Source: Protonemura montana
Lineage: Eukaryota; Arthropoda; Insecta; Plecoptera; Nemouridae
Length of the DNA stretch: 64,000 bases
Direction of reading: 5' to 3'
Assembly (NCBI GenBank): GCA_947568835.1
Contig: OX387604.1
Coordinates: 27,390,851 to 27,454,850 of the forward strand
The translations under genes and the position numbers were made by a program. Every line of letters begins with the position of its first letter. Within the stretch, counting starts at the first letter, position 1. Positions 30,802-42,900 of this stretch are shown here, piece by piece. The notes under the pieces are model-generated. The model made no database searches. It worked only from the letters and a program-made list of their open reading frames with translations, and was not told the origin of the DNA.

Positions 30802-31133
30802 TTGCAGCTGCTGGTTAAGGTTTTTCGGTAGGATGTGAATAAACGTTTCGTTTATGGTCTACGATAGATTAGCAAGGAGCGCAAGGCAAGGCAGACTAGA
30901 AGAAACTGCAAGCGGCAGCTTCAGGGCATGGAAAATAACTTGGACAACCCTTCTTATCGAGCTGGAATCGCTTGAAAATTGAGAAAGTAAGATTTAATTT
31001 ATTGCTTCAGGCGGTGCAATTTAGTAATTTAGTGGAATTTATTGGTCAGCGAAACGCGTCAAACAAGAAAATGCTATGCAAGATCCAAGAAAACTATTGT
31101 ATTACTAATAATTAGAAGTATGCCTGCTCAAAT
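30802..31133. other. Intergenic, no feature recognised
   Basis: AT-rich sequence flanking the hAT element; no coding frame or repeat. Confidence 0.4.
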
Positions 31134-31141
31134 ATAATAAC

Positions 31142-32766
31142 TAGAGATAGGATAGTTATGCAAAATAAAACCTCAAAACATGCAAGAACAAATGGCAAAA
31201 TATGCAAAACATGCAAAAACAAATGCCAAAATATGCAAAACATGCAAAATCGTAAAAAATCAGGTATGAAGTGGATTAGCGGGTAAAAAACACAAATTTC
31301 TATAATTTTATCATCGTGTATTTGGTTTTATTAACTATACCGATACGTCAGTATGTAACTGTTTACTTTAACCTAGATGCACAATGGCTAACTAAAATCA
31401 TTTCCATATTATGCGGCGTTAACCGATGCCGCCTATCTGATAAAATGTTTTTATATGAGGAGAACGATCTTTCAAAGTCACACGACGTCACTGGGGCATA
31501 TTTTAAATTACAGATTTGAGAGGGGGACAAACAATCTTCTCCAAAATCATATGTGTCTCCTGCCATAATTATCTGCACTCCTCACAATAGCTTGTAAGAA
31601 ATATTCTTATTCAGTACATAGTCCAGTTTGTTAAGTGCTACTTTGGCACGGCCACCGGGAGCTTTAGACAGTTCCGAGTGGAGATCTTGTATTATCTGAA
31701 GCGATGTCGTCAAAGGTTCTCAAATCGTCTCTAGCAATTTTATTTTTCCAGGAATGGTACCAAAATTGGATTTAATATATATCAGATCGCTAACTATTGA
31801 TTTGGATGTGAATAATTTCTGAAGGGTTTTTATGCTTGCCGCCTCTTCTGGATCAAACGACACTATCACTGATTTGACCTCCTCAAAGTGGGCACAATAG
31901 AATTCAGCTGCCTCGAGCCACGATCCCCAACAAGTGATGATAGGTTCAGGTGGCAGCGGAACTCCAAGTAGCAAATTTCGATAAGTATTTATCCTTGATG
32001 GAGCTTTAGAAAAAACTTTCTTGGTACATGATATTAGGGTGTTGACTTCATCATAAAGATTTCTTACTGTTTCTGCAACTCGGTGTATGGCATGTGCCAA
32101 GCACGTTAAATAATGGAGATTGTGGTAGATGTTTTGTAACACTTCCCCTGCTTTTACCATATATAGTGCTGCATCACTTATAAGAAGTAAGACCTTCTGA
32201 TTCATGCCGCCACTAGGCCACAAAGACAATAGCCCCTTATTAAAAAAACTTGATACTGTCTTATGATTTGTCTTCTCTAACACACGAGAGCAAAGAAGAT
32301 GTGGTATACAAGGTCCCTCGTTGGTTAACTTCCCTACTATTAGATTAGCGATATATCGCCCCTCTACATCAGTTGTTTCATCTACACTTGTCCAGATGTC
32401 ATGTGTGCCGATGTCAGCGCGGATCCCTTCTAACGCCATTTCGTATGATTTGGGAAGATATCCTTTTCTTAAAGTTGACGAGTCGGGAATAACTTTATTC
32501 GAATATTTTGAAATAATTTTTTGTACACATAATTTGAAAAACGAGAGAAATTCAGAATATTTGGTAAAAAGGCCAAAACATGCAAAAACATGCAAAAAAA
32601 AACCCAAAATATGCAATTTTCAGAAAAAGTACCCAAATATGCAAAACATGCAAAATAAAAACAGCATTTTTAGAACCAGGGAGTGATGAAATGGATATAT
32701 CCACGTTTTTGCATGGGATTTAATGCATAAATCAAAACATGCAATTGCATAACTATCCTATCTCTA
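31142..32766 (-). mobile_element. Defective hAT transposon A (1625 bp) with perfect ends
   Basis: The 22-bp terminal inverted repeats are perfect: the left end begins TAGAGATAGGATAGTTATGC at 31142 and the right end is its exact complement ending at 32766. They are flanked by an identical 8-bp duplication ATAATAAC (31134-31141 and 32767-32774), the hAT hallmark. Inside each end are several copies of a subterminal motif (ATGCAAAACATGCAAA), probably transposase-binding sites. The transposase is truncated and interrupted, so the element must rely on another copy. Confidence 0.93.
31363..32616 (-). pseudogene. hAT transposase remnant (DUF659/CGGBP1-like type)
   Basis: A single minus-strand frame carries the catalytic-core region (WTSVDETTDVEGRYIANLIV), a THLTCLAHAIHR-like segment (LHYLTCLAHAIHRVAET) and the C-terminal dimerisation motif (YAPVTSCDFERSFSSYKNIL). 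Two in-frame TGA codons (31722-31720 and 31584-31582) interrupt it. The expected N-terminal BED-type zinc finger is absent; the first ~27 residues are translated from subterminal repeats. It is a deletion derivative with added nonsense mutations. Confidence 0.8.
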
Positions 32767-32774
32767 ATAATAAC

Positions 32775-33418
32775 TTTTTGGTTCTAATACTTTCAGAACA
32801 TTGTGCTTTTATGAAAAAATAGCAAAAATAGCGTGCTAAATATAACCACGGTAAGAACTGCGATTATCTCAGCTCCCAGTTTTGTTGTATTCATTGTACT
32901 TTTACTCTGAGTCTGAAAACCAGCCTCATCATCCCCTCATTCACAGACCTCATTAGACCAGTGCCACATGGCCAATGCAACCGTCTTCTGACTTTGTGTT
33001 GGTTTGATTCTAGCTTGCAGTGAAGTCTGGAAGGACGTAGAGTTGAGCTGTCAACTTCAACTCATCCTACAGCAGTGACTCTTGACAGGTAGGTTTCAAT
33101 ATTTCAAGATGCAATACAAAGTGGAAATATATCAACATGGTTTGTTGAGGGGGGCAGAGAGGGATGTTACTAATCTGGCATCAAAGAAAATAAAGCCAGA
33201 CTTGCCAGACTTAACGGTAATGTATCTCTACATCACAAAACGTTCCATTTTGATTTAAATTTGTACTAACAACTAAATGTTCCTTTATATTTGTTGCCTA
33301 CATTCACTTGCTTGATGTTTGCAAAATTCCATTGATTTAGAGAATAACAAAGGTTGAGACTAAACCAAGTTTTAACCAAGTTTTAACCAATGCACGCTTG
33401 TCTTTTCTCAGTGGATAC
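32775..33418. other. Intergenic or intronic, nothing secure
   Basis: A frame at about 33112-33216 lacks an ATG. It reads VEIYQHGLLRGAERDV, then KKIKPDLPDLT, and ends at a GTAATG donor-like site. It might be an exon, but its phase does not join the next candidate exon and no acceptor is convincing. Confidence 0.25.
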
Positions 33419-33540
33419 AATGGACACGTCGTCAAGCATTGGACAGGCTGAGTTCATCAACCTCACTGCCCTCGGTCGCGATCTTTCTTCAGTGACCAAC
33501 GTTGTTGAAGATTTACATGCTACTGACTCCGCATGATGTG
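33419..33540 (+). other. Candidate exon of an unidentified host gene
   Basis: ATG at 33419 opens MDTSSSIGQAEFINLTALGR and continues DLSSVTNVVEDLHATDSA before an in-frame TGA, 5 bases ahead of a GTGAGT donor at 33541. An acceptor (TTTTCTCAG) lies just upstream. If the TGA is ignored, the phase joins the acidic exon at 36489 correctly. That makes one gene with a nonsense mutation, or chance; the product is not recognised. Confidence 0.3.
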
Positions 33541-33599
33541 GTGAGTGTATTCCATTTCTTAGCCGACAAATGCGTGGGCATTAAATACAAATAAGCACA

Positions 33600-34296
33600 A
33601 CCACAAGCATCTTAAAACTTGGTTATCATATGGGACTGCACACAATTGACATAGCAATAAACAATAGCATAGCTCACAAGGATCTTAAAACTTGGTTATC
33701 ATATGGGACTGCACACAATTGACATAGCAATAAGCACAAGCATAGCACACAAGGATCTTAAAACTTGGTTATCATATGGGGCTGCACACAATTGACATAG
33801 CAATAAGCACAAGCATAGCACACAAGGATCTTAAAACTTGGTTATCATATGGGACTGCACACAATTGACATAGCAATAAGCACAAGCATAGGTCACAAGG
33901 ATCTTAAAACTTGGTTATCATATGGGACTGCACACAATTGACATAGCAATAAGCACAAGCATAGCTCACAAGGATCTTAAAACTTGGTTATCATATGGGA
34001 CTGCACACAATTGACATAGCAATAAGCACAAGCATAGCTCACAAGGATCTTAAAACTTGGTTATCATATGGGGCTGCACACAATTGACATAGCAATAAGC
34101 ACAAGAATAGGACACAAGGATCTTAAAACTTGGTTATCATATGGGACTGCACACAATTGCCATAGCAATAAGCACAAGCAAAGCACACAAGGATCTTAAA
34201 ACTTGGTTTTCATATGGGACTGCACACAATTAACATAGCAATAAGAACAAGCATAGCACACAAGGATCTTAAAACTTGGTTATCATATGGGACTGC
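33600..34296. repeat. 73-bp minisatellite (~9.5 copies)
   Basis: GATCTTAAAACTTGGTTATC is followed by ATATGGGACTGCACACAATT and a variable CACAAGCATAG part. It recurs at 33681, 33754, 33827, 33900 and onward to about 34265. The first unit near 33610 has CATCTT and a different spacing. The array would lie in the intron between the two candidate exons at 33419 and 34400/36489. Confidence 0.92.
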
Positions 34297-34404
34297 CAGC
34301 CCCTGCTAGTCCCAGAATAACTTTGATCCAAGCTCGGCCGTAGATCCGTGACATGGAGTGCTGGGACGTTACGATGCTCAGTCTTATCTTTGCTTGCAGA
34401 CAAC

Positions 34405-36488
34405 GTTGCTGACTAAGATTGCTTCCTTGTTGCCATTGTAATCCTAACCGCAAAGAATAAAGTAAAGGCTGCATGGAATGTTATCAAATCAAACAACAAC
34501 GAGTCAACTAAAAAGCCAAAAAGTGTTTTAAAAATAAATCTAGGGACAAGAACTACAAGTGAACAGCAAGAAATCGCAGAAATCTTCAGTGATTACTACA
34601 ATAGCTTGGTGCCAAAACTCCTCAAAACCAGAACCCCGACATCTGCTAGATTATCTGAAACAGCGAGGAGGTGTGACAACATCATTTTTCTGTCTCCACT
34701 CACAGCCAGCGAACTCTACAATATAATTACCGACACATGCAACAAACACTCTGCCGGGTTCGACGAAGTCCCGGGCGATGTTATTAAAAGTGCAGCGTTG
34801 TACATTTGTGAGCCTTTGACCCAGATTATAAACGAGTCGTTATCACAAGGTCGGTTTCCAACGGTGCTTAAAAAAGCAGTCGTCATACCAATTCACAAGA
34901 AAGGTGATCAAGAGAAAATCGAAAATTACCGTCCGATTAGTCTATTATCAGGGTTCTCAAAAATCTTCGAGAAAGCAATTTGTGTTAGATTAGTGGCGTT
35001 CTTAAGAAAATATAACTTACAAAACAAATGTCAACATGGTTTTACACAACACAAGTCGACTACAACAGCTATCTCGGGATTTGTTAATGAAGTGTTAGAA
35101 ACGTTGGACTGCGGCGAAGAGGCCCTTGGGATCTACTATGATTATAGTAAGGCGTTCGACACTATTAACCACGCCCTGCTGAAGGAAAAGTTAAGGAAAC
35201 TAGGTGTTGATGGATTAGCAAACGAATGGATTAGCTCTTTTCTGCTGGATCGCAAGCAAGTGATAAGAATCAGAGGAGCTAACAACACTTACTACTACTC
35301 AAAGGAAACTACCATCAATGTAGGATTGCCACAGGGAAGCACTCTTTCACCGCTTCTGTTTATATTATATACGAATGACCTACCAGAGAAATTAAGTTTG
35401 GGGAAGCTAACACTATTTGCGGACGATACTACCCACTTGATTAAGGCAATTAAAAACGAGACCAAGTTGACTACCATAGGTAACGAGGCGGTGAGACAGA
35501 TGATCGACTATTGTGAGTCTAATGACCTTTTCATCAACATTGACAAAACGCTCGGCATCCAGTTCTCTACGAAATTTAGGAAAATTATGGAACCAGCGAA
35601 AATTGAACTCAAGGGGAATAACGTGCCGATAGTAGAACAAACGGTGTTCTTAGGTCTCACTATAGACAGCGAACTCAACTGGGGCGCCCATACGGACAAG
35701 TTAGCCAAAAAAATTGCAGCAGGCTGTTTTCTAATCAAAAAGATCATGGAAATTTCAAAGCTTTCAACGGCATTAACTCTTTACTATGGCTATATCCAAG
35801 CAAGGCTTCAATATGGTGTCATCCTATGGGGGAGTACGCGACACGCAAAAAGGCTATTTATATTGCAGAAACGTGCCGTAAAATATTTGGCAGGTGCTAG
35901 CTTTAATCCTTGTGCGGAAGTTTTTTTTAAAGATACTTGTGTGACCCATTTTAAAAAACTGAAAATTTTAACGCTGCCTTGTTTGTACATTTTTTATGTG
36001 ATTTTGTATGCCAGGGACCAGGACAGTTTTAAAACACAAGACAATCAGTCAAGTGCGGGCATTTTAACAAGAGCAAGGACGATAGGTGACCCAAGACTAA
36101 TACAAACCCAATTTCGGCTGAGGTCAACCACTCAGCAACATACTATACAGGCAGGGATACGACTAAACAATGCGCTACCCACCTATCTCAGATGTATTAC
36201 CGGCAAAGAGTTCAAATGCAAATTAAAATCATTCTTACTTGATAAAAGTTTCTATACTATTAAAGAATTCTGTCCCAATTTTTAATTTTTAAGAAATTGT
36301 AAATATTCGACAAATGCCAATGATAGCCGCATTGTATATCAAAAGTATGTTATGTCACTTATTATGTATGTTATGTACTTAACTTATGTACTATGTTATA
36401 TACTTATTATGTATTGTTATTATGACGTTTCAATATCTGTAAAAGATCACTCTGAAATAAACATTATATTATTATTATTATTATTATT
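34405..36488 (+). mobile_element. CR1/L2-like LINE inserted at the start of a host exon
   Basis: 5'-truncated plus-strand LINE: coding region from about 34440, stop at 36285, a ~190-bp 3' UTR and an (ATT)n tail ending at 36488. It is flanked by GACAAC at 34399-34404 and again at 36489-36494, read as the target duplication. The left copy directly follows a splice acceptor (TTGCTTGCAG), so the insertion landed in the first bases of an exon. Confidence 0.8.
34440..36285 (+). CDS. CR1/L2-like ORF2 reverse transcriptase (endonuclease missing)
   Basis: Open for over 600 codons without an initial ATG because of 5' truncation; it begins KVKAAWNVIKSNN. The reverse transcriptase is complete: ENYRPISLLSGFSKIFEK, YDYSKAFDTINHALL, VGLPQGSTLSPLLFILYTND, catalytic TLFADDTTHL, FLGLTIDSELNWG. 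The C-terminal region LQYGVILWGSTRHAKRLF, then LDKSFYTIKEFC, is shared by the family copies in this window. Absence of stops suggests a fairly recent insertion. With no endonuclease and no promoter it cannot move on its own. Confidence 0.88.
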
Positions 36489-36638
36489 GACAACCTGGTC
36501 AGCGCTGATGAAGACAAGGACGATGATGACGGCGCCGGGAACAATGACCTCGCCTCGAAGTCTGACTCGGATTCCAGTCTTCGGTCGCTCTCAGAGGGAG
36601 CTGACTTGGATGCATACAAAGCTTTGTTCTTTGATTGA
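36489..36638 (+). pseudogene. Terminal exon of an unidentified host gene, cut from its acceptor
   Basis: Fifty open codons end in TGA: DNLVSADEDKDDDDGAGNND, then a Ser/Asp-rich stretch ending DLDAYKALFFD. The composition is strongly acidic and looks like a real C-terminus. The exon has no AG of its own. Its acceptor lies at 34398-34399, beyond the LINE insertion. With the duplicated GACAAC removed, acceptor and exon join as CAG then ACAACCTGG. No known protein is recognised. The copy may be a dead allele or duplicate. Confidence 0.5.
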
Positions 36639-37004
36639 AGTTTGCATCGGTCTCCATTCGATGGCCACGTGCTCTTGTTTGCTCCCAGAGGTCAACAGGG
36701 TACACAAGCATTCCAAGGAACTGGTGTCATGTGTAGAAATACAAATATAAATACATTGTCTTACACAATTCTGGAGTTCTACAAAGTTTTGTTACCTGTC
36801 TTGAAGTTTGCCTGAAATCTACTGAGATTTATATTATTTAATTTATTCATTAAAACCAGATTGATGATATTATTGAAATATTGGTCGTCGGTTGTTGACA
36901 AATTCTTGTTCAGAGTAAAAGCTGTTTTTTTATAAAAATCTTGTCAGTTCCATTGAAAACCTTTTTTGTCTGACCCTTGACTTGAAATTGCTTGGAAGTT
37001 TATT
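36639..37004. other. Flank after the candidate exon
   Basis: AT-rich. AATACAAATATAAATACATT near 36750 could include polyadenylation signals of the candidate gene. No other feature is seen. Confidence 0.3.
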
Positions 37005-38637
37005 GAACATTTATTTATTTTTTTATTTATTTAATTTATTGTCTTTAAAACATTGTACATGTTATGGGACAGTCAGTTATATACAAATCAAGCATGCTAT
37101 ACTAGCTGCTGTAAAACTCATTAATAGAATAAAAACAATTTGTGATAAAATACTCCTTCAATTGACCTTTGAGCTTAGGAAGCGGTAAACATTTGATCGA
37201 CCCAGGTAGAGCGTTAAATAATTTGCTCCCATTATAGATGGGGTCTTTCGTATAGATGCTCAATCAGTGTGATTCGGTTCGAACGTCTGTTTTGAACCTA
37301 GTGTTATGGTCATGAATGGTCTCATTAGTACGACTCAAATAGTTGTTCTCTATGCAGTACATTATGGTATGATACATATATAAACTAGGTAATGTTAACA
37401 TTCTGAATTTAATAAATACATTTCTGCAGGAATCTTTATAAAATACCTCAGCACACGGGTTCAAGCTGGCCCGTGCCATGTATCTCATTGCACGCTTCTG
37501 AAGGACAAACAGTCTCTTGGCCTGGGAACTGTTCCCCCAGATGATGACACCATATTGCAAATGTGATTGTAGTAGTCCAAAATATATGAGCTTCACAGTA
37601 TCAATATTCACTAATTTCATCATTTTGCCTATAAGATAGCATGCAGAGGCTACCTTGGCACGTACCGATTCCACATGGCTACCCCAGTTCATTGCACTAT
37701 CAATTTTAATACCTAGGAATTTAGTTACTTCGAGACTATGGATTGATTTGCCGTCCAGTCTGATAAGAGGTGAACTTTCCATAGTCATTCGTTTTGTGCT
37801 GAATTTCATTGCAGTAGTTTTTTCCCTGTTCAAGTATAGGCCATTCTTATTACTCCAGGATTCCAGTTCAAGTACCCCTTTTCTTGCTTCAGCGCAAACG
37901 TCCGCTGTGTGGGAGCGGAAAAGATGTGAAGTGTCATCAGCGAAGAGCGTCAATTTTCCTGTCGTCACATGATTAGGTAAATCGTTGGTAAATAGGATGA
38001 AGAGCAGGGGGGTGAGGGTGGCTCCTTGTGGCAGCCCTATTGACGAGGTCGTCTCTTCTGATTGGGAGTATTCACCTTGCCGTGAGACAAACACCGACTG
38101 TTTTCTGTTGATGAGAAAAGATCTTAACCACTCGTTTGCTTTACCGGCAATTCCGATCCTTGCTAGCTTCGTGAGGAGGAGCTCGATATTAACAGTGTCG
38201 AACGCCTTTGCGTAGTCGTAGAAGACTCCCATCACCTCTTCATTGGCATCCAAAGCTTTCAGCACCTCGGTGACGTAACTTCCCACCGCTGTATTTACAG
38301 ATCTTCCCTTCGTGAATCCATGCTGGCAGTTATTGTGAGTGCCGTGCTTTTTTAAGAATGCTGTTATCCTCATCGCAAACGCGTTTTGCAGTAGTGTGGA
38401 AAATACAGACTGTATTGCAATGGGTCGATAGTTTTCGGCAAGTCTTCTGTCCCCCTTCTTGAAAATAGGGAGAATTTTAGCAGATTTTAGTGCAGAAGGG
38501 AAATCACCTTGCACGAAAGACTCATTAACTATGGAGATCAGCTGCAACATTATGTATGGCGTAACATATTTAAGCAAAAAACAGGGAATGTCGTCGATTC
38601 CCGCGGATTTCTTTTTAGTAATTTTTTCGATTGCGTT
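37005..38637 (-). mobile_element. CR1/L2-like LINE, 5'-truncated
   Basis: Minus-strand copy with ORF2 fragment (38635-37264) and a 3' UTR ending in an AAATAAATAAATG-type tail at about 37035-37005. It begins abruptly near 38637, where coding sequence (AIEKITKKKSAGIDDIP) changes to unrelated DNA. It belongs to the same group as the copies at 11808, 34405, 53450 and 55089, but its tail unit is AAAT instead of ATT. Confidence 0.8.
37264..38635 (-). CDS. CR1/L2-like reverse transcriptase (N-terminally truncated)
   Basis: About 455 codons are open. Motifs: KILPIFKKGDRRLAENYRPI, FYDYAKAFDTVNIELLL, IGLPQGATLTPLLFILFTND, catalytic TLFADDTSHLF, FLGIKIDSAMNWG, LQYGVIIWGNSSQAKRLF. It ends at TAA or TGA at 37264 shortly after HNTRFKTDVRTES, earlier than the 36285-type relatives, so the last ~50 residues are missing or frameshifted. 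The endonuclease domain is lost through 5' truncation. Confidence 0.85.
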
Positions 38638-38639
38638 TC

Positions 38640-39060
38640 GATTTAGATGGCGGTACTATATTCCTACCCTGCTGGATCCATTGCCTCTGACCAAGAATTA
38701 TGCTGCAATGCTTATGTAAACTGATGTACTATTCAAATATGCGCTCCATTTTTCGTCTGGATTTATTGCCTCTGACCGATATTCATGCTGCATTTCTTAT
38801 GTAAAGTAGTTCAAACTGTTGGCAGCACGTTGGCGCTTGGGAATGATTATATCGTGTGATTATTTGATAGGTAAGACGTTTATTTGTCTAATTAATGGCT
38901 TGAGAGGATCTAGAAGATGTAAATGTGAAGAAATGTAGTGTTGGAAGTAGGAAGAGGAAGAAAAATAATTCCACCAGGACACGAGAGAAGAAACGAAGGT
39001 ACGCACTACTACTTCTGCGCATTTTGTGGTTATGTTCTACTTGATTCAATGCACGAAACT
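38640..39060. other. Intergenic; a diverged ~110-bp direct duplication
   Basis: Two related blocks contain GGATCCATTGCCTCTGACC (about 38671) and GGATTTATTGCCTCTGACC (about 38759), each followed by a CTTATGTAAA stretch. No coding exon is seen. Confidence 0.45.
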
Positions 39061-39079
39061 TGTTTCAAATGCCCATAGT

Positions 39080-39236
39080 TGGGAGGGATCTTTTAAAAAA
39101 AATCGCGATCGTGCGATTCCGATCCTTTTTTAAAGATCTTTGAACTGATCGCGATCTTTTTTGTATTTCACGGTCTTTTTATTCGATCGCGATGGGATTT
39201 TCCACGATCTTTTTAAAAGATCAAGATCGTTTGCAC
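39080..39236. repeat. Cluster of GATCGCGATC-type palindromes
   Basis: About 155 bp hold many GATC and CGCGATC palindromic motifs in both orientations (AATCGCGATCG, TGATCGCGATC, TCGATCGCGATGG, GATCTTTTTAAAAGATC). The density resembles the palindrome-rich subterminal regions of the hAT elements at 49855 and 58880, with a different core word. It may be a solo end of a related transposon. No partner end or target duplication was found. Confidence 0.45.
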
Positions 39237-39644
39237 AGTCGTTCCTTTCTTGGTGTTTTTTGTTGTACAACACTTGACAATTGAAATTTGAATGTGGCAA
39301 AAGAAAATATTTTCCACAGCTTTCAATTTCCTTCAAAACCCTGAAAGCGTTTCCAGGATTCCAAATAGTTATTAGTTTAACTTCTATTAGTTTTATTGAT
39401 GCGTGCAAATGCTGCCTAGTATGTCAGCCGCGCTGTCCACGACCACAACTATTCTCAAATTGGGTCATCGAGATTCGAGGCCCACTTTCTGCCATGTTCC
39501 ACTGACCACTGTCCGTTGTAGACAACATGCAAGGCATTTTGTTCCTGTTAAGTGCTAACAGGCTGTTAATTTTCTTCTTGTATTCTTGACTATAAGTCAT
39601 AGTCCTCGTCGCATTGTGTTCCTACTATTTCTATTTTAATGAAA

Positions 39645-39826
39645 CAGGCGCATGGAAAGTTATCAAATCCTCAACTAACCCCGTTAGGGTCTCAAAAGAA
39701 ATAACACTAAAATTGAACTCAATTGTATATGAAGACCAGGAAGAATGCTCCAATATATTAAATAATTATTTCAGTGATGCTGTACCAAACTTACTCAGGG
39801 CAGCTGGACTAACTTCGACAACTCAC
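39645..39826 (+). pseudogene. CR1/L2-like ORF2 fragment, same family as 55089-57185
   Basis: About 60 codons read GAWKVIKSSTNPVRVSKEIT through NNYFSDAVPNLLRAAGLT. They are almost identical to residues encoded at 56985-56800 on the opposite strand. Both ends are cut: the upstream sequence is unrelated, and after AGCTGGACTAACTTCGACAA the match stops. Confidence 0.75.
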
Positions 39827-39955
39827 TTCGGGGGAAACGTTGTTCCGGTGCCATATTCGATTCATTCATTTGTTCTGCTCGCAAACAGTTCGCTAATATT
39901 GGTAACTTTGGGGTGATCTAAAGTATAGGGTCTTGTTTTGGGGCGAAATTCAGTA

Positions 39956-42900
39956 GGGTAGAGTGACCAGTTGTGGCCAGGCTAAGGAAATTTTCAGATT
40001 GGAAGTCACACCGAAACCACAAGAGTAAACTTTAATCAAATGTTTTTATTTCAAGGGAGCTTATAAGTATTCAGCTTGATGTTAAAATAGTTTTTAAGTC
40101 CTCTTATCATATTTATGAGTATTATATTCATACTTCAATGAATTTTTGTCATATTGCCCAGTTTTGGCCATGGTATGCCCATTTCTGGCCAGCTGAAATT
40201 CCAGTTGTGGCCACCCCAAGAGTTACTTCACACAAATGCATATAAATTAACTTTAATCAGAAACACAAACACTTTTAATTATCATTAAACTTAAAATATG
40301 AAATAAACAGTAAATTAACATTACATTGGAACCAAATTATGGCACAGGAATGCTAAAGTACCTACACAGCCAATATTAGTATACTATATTTGGTTGCCGT
40401 AAACAGCCAATAAAACAATTAAGGCGGGTCTTTCGCATAAAGAACACTAGATTTACTAAAAATATGAAAGAAATAGTAAATATCCTTACATTGGTAGGAA
40501 ACTTTGGCATAGAAACAAAGTAGTGTCAATGTAAGTTTAATATATTTGGCTGTCAATATTACTTGATACGCAGGGTTCCCACAAAGAACATTTGCTTTAA
40601 AAAAAAAACGTAGATATAGGTAGGTAGCACAAAAAAAGATGTGGCTGCATAAAAGGAACTTGAGTTTGCCATTGGTAAGCACCGAAAATAGTTATTTCTT
40701 CCGATATTTAAGAATTTCTGGTACGTGGCATGCCTGGCGGCTGTTGACTACGCGAGGAGGCTGGATTACCTCCTTGATGTCCATGAGCGGGAACCAAAGA
40801 ACGTCTTCCTTTTCCGGCCACTTCCAATCCGGCCCACTCATCGTCATTGACATGACTTGCACTCTGCCAACGGCGTTGTTAACGGCGCAAACCCGGCCTG
40901 GGAAGTATTCTTCCTCATACTCCACGATGACAAAGTCATGTTTCTTGACACGAAATTCAGCAAAGGAAGTGCTGTCGTCACTTTCTTCACTTTCTGACAC
41001 CGCCTTCAGTTTCCTCTTGCGTTCACAAGTGGCTGCGCTTGAAGGAATTTTTTTCTGCCTCTTTTTCTTTTTTTCTGCTTTCTCGTCTTTTTCTTTTTCT
41101 TTGGCATCATGTATTTCCTTCCATTTGGAAGATGTCAGGACACTTGGCATCACAGTTCGATTCCTTGTTTTCTTGGCAGGTTTCTTTTCCGGCCAAAAAA
41201 TTACATCCTTGAGGAGTGTCTCCATAGTAGTCTTTCCGCTTGATGGTGGAGAGCCGAGGCAAAGTTCTTCAGCAGCAGAACTAGGTTTAGGTTCAAGTTC
41301 AAAGGGACAATCTTTGTCTAAAATTCCCAGATCCTCCACGGTAACTTCACCAGCTGTGGTTGGCGAGCCAATAGAAACGTCGAGGGTGTAATTTTCCTCA
41401 GCGTCGTTGCTCAGGATCATTTCAGGGTCTGGTATTGGTAAGTCGCTAGCAGCGGCGAAGTACTCATTCCAGACGTCGTAGAGCATAGAAGCACAGATGT
41501 CCCCGTCCCAGTCAAGTCCCTTAGCCCCGGTGGTTTTAAACTCGGTTAAGGTATCTTTAGCAATCTTTGACTCGAGGTGTCGAAGTACTGATCCATGGTC
41601 CAGACCTGAAGTGGTAGTTTTGCCACTGGCTTGTTCGTTCCGAATTTTGAGGGTGCATTTCGTGTAATCAACCGCATCCGCATTGAATGGGTACAGACCA
41701 CAAACGCGAAATCCAGAAATGATTGCTTGGCTGAATTTCTCATCCTCCAAGATTGAGTTTAGCGCTGTTGGTATATTCTGCTTTCGAATTTCTGCTCCCT
41801 TATGTTCATATCTCCAGTTGCGTACCATGCTGCGCCATTTTACCTTTAAGGGGTAAAAAAATGCAACGTCGAGTGGTTGCAGGATGTGCGTTGTATTCGG
41901 ATACAAACACACAACAATTATGCCATTATCTCTGCAAAATTGGCTCAAGTGCAGAGTCAAATGCGAGGAGTGCCCATCGAGGAACACTATGACTGGTAAT
42001 TTAAAGTTCTTTTCTATGAGGAAAGGGTGAAATACATTGGAGAAGTACTCGAAAAAAGCCTCTCCGGTCATCCATCCCTTCTCAGTCTTGCCGAGCCCCC
42101 AAAATGGTGGGGCTGCCCTGGCAATCACCGGTGGCATCCGTTCATATTTGTATACTGTGAGTGGGGGAGCATGAGTTCCAACGGCATTCACAGTGATCAG
42201 AGTCGTAATATTTTCCTTGTCCGAGTTAGACGATTGATCATAGACGGGGCTGCCCTTTTTGGCTAAGACGAGACCGCCTGCTGGACAAAGGTAAAATGAT
42301 GTCTCATCCATGTTAAAAACCCGCTCCGGTTCCTCGAGGACACGGATGTCTTCACCCAAAAGATCGGTAACTTCCTTGAACCAGCGTCTAATCTTCTCTT
42401 CGGTAATACTGCCCCTTGCTGCGTTTATGTACTCGGCATGTTTTTGACTAACAGTAGGATTGCGCTTGAGGAATGAACGGAACCATTTACAGCCGGGCCG
42501 GTTGTTTATGAATGGAGTTTTAAAATTTCCCTCTTCTACCATTTTTTGGACAGAGGAAATGACAGTCTCCTTGTTTATCGGAAACCCCATTTTAGCAGTC
42601 TGCAGGATCCAATCGACAAGAACATTTTCTCCGTTTACCCCCAGAACTGCAGATGGTCCTACATGCCCAGTAGTCTCTGGAGATCGCCCGGACAGTTTGT
42701 TACGGAGCGTAGACCGTGGAACACTAAACGCATTGCTTGCAGCGTTGACAGACATACCGTCTCGTATTGCAGTGAGTGCACTGCGAACTTTTGATGGTGA
42801 ATACATGAACAGTTGGCGCTTTACAGACGTCTTCTGCCTTCGTCGGGCATCAATTTTCTTTCTTTCAGATTCCATCTTTGTCTTAGCCATTCTACAGTCC

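Noticed and set aside
33419-33540. In-frame TGA read as selenocysteine between two candidate exons
   Set aside because: No SECIS-like structure was looked for successfully and the gene itself is unproven; a nonsense mutation or chance is more likely.
40639-41391. 250-codon plus-strand frame
   Set aside because: It is antisense to the pogo transposase C-terminus and Lys/Ser codon bias explains the openness.
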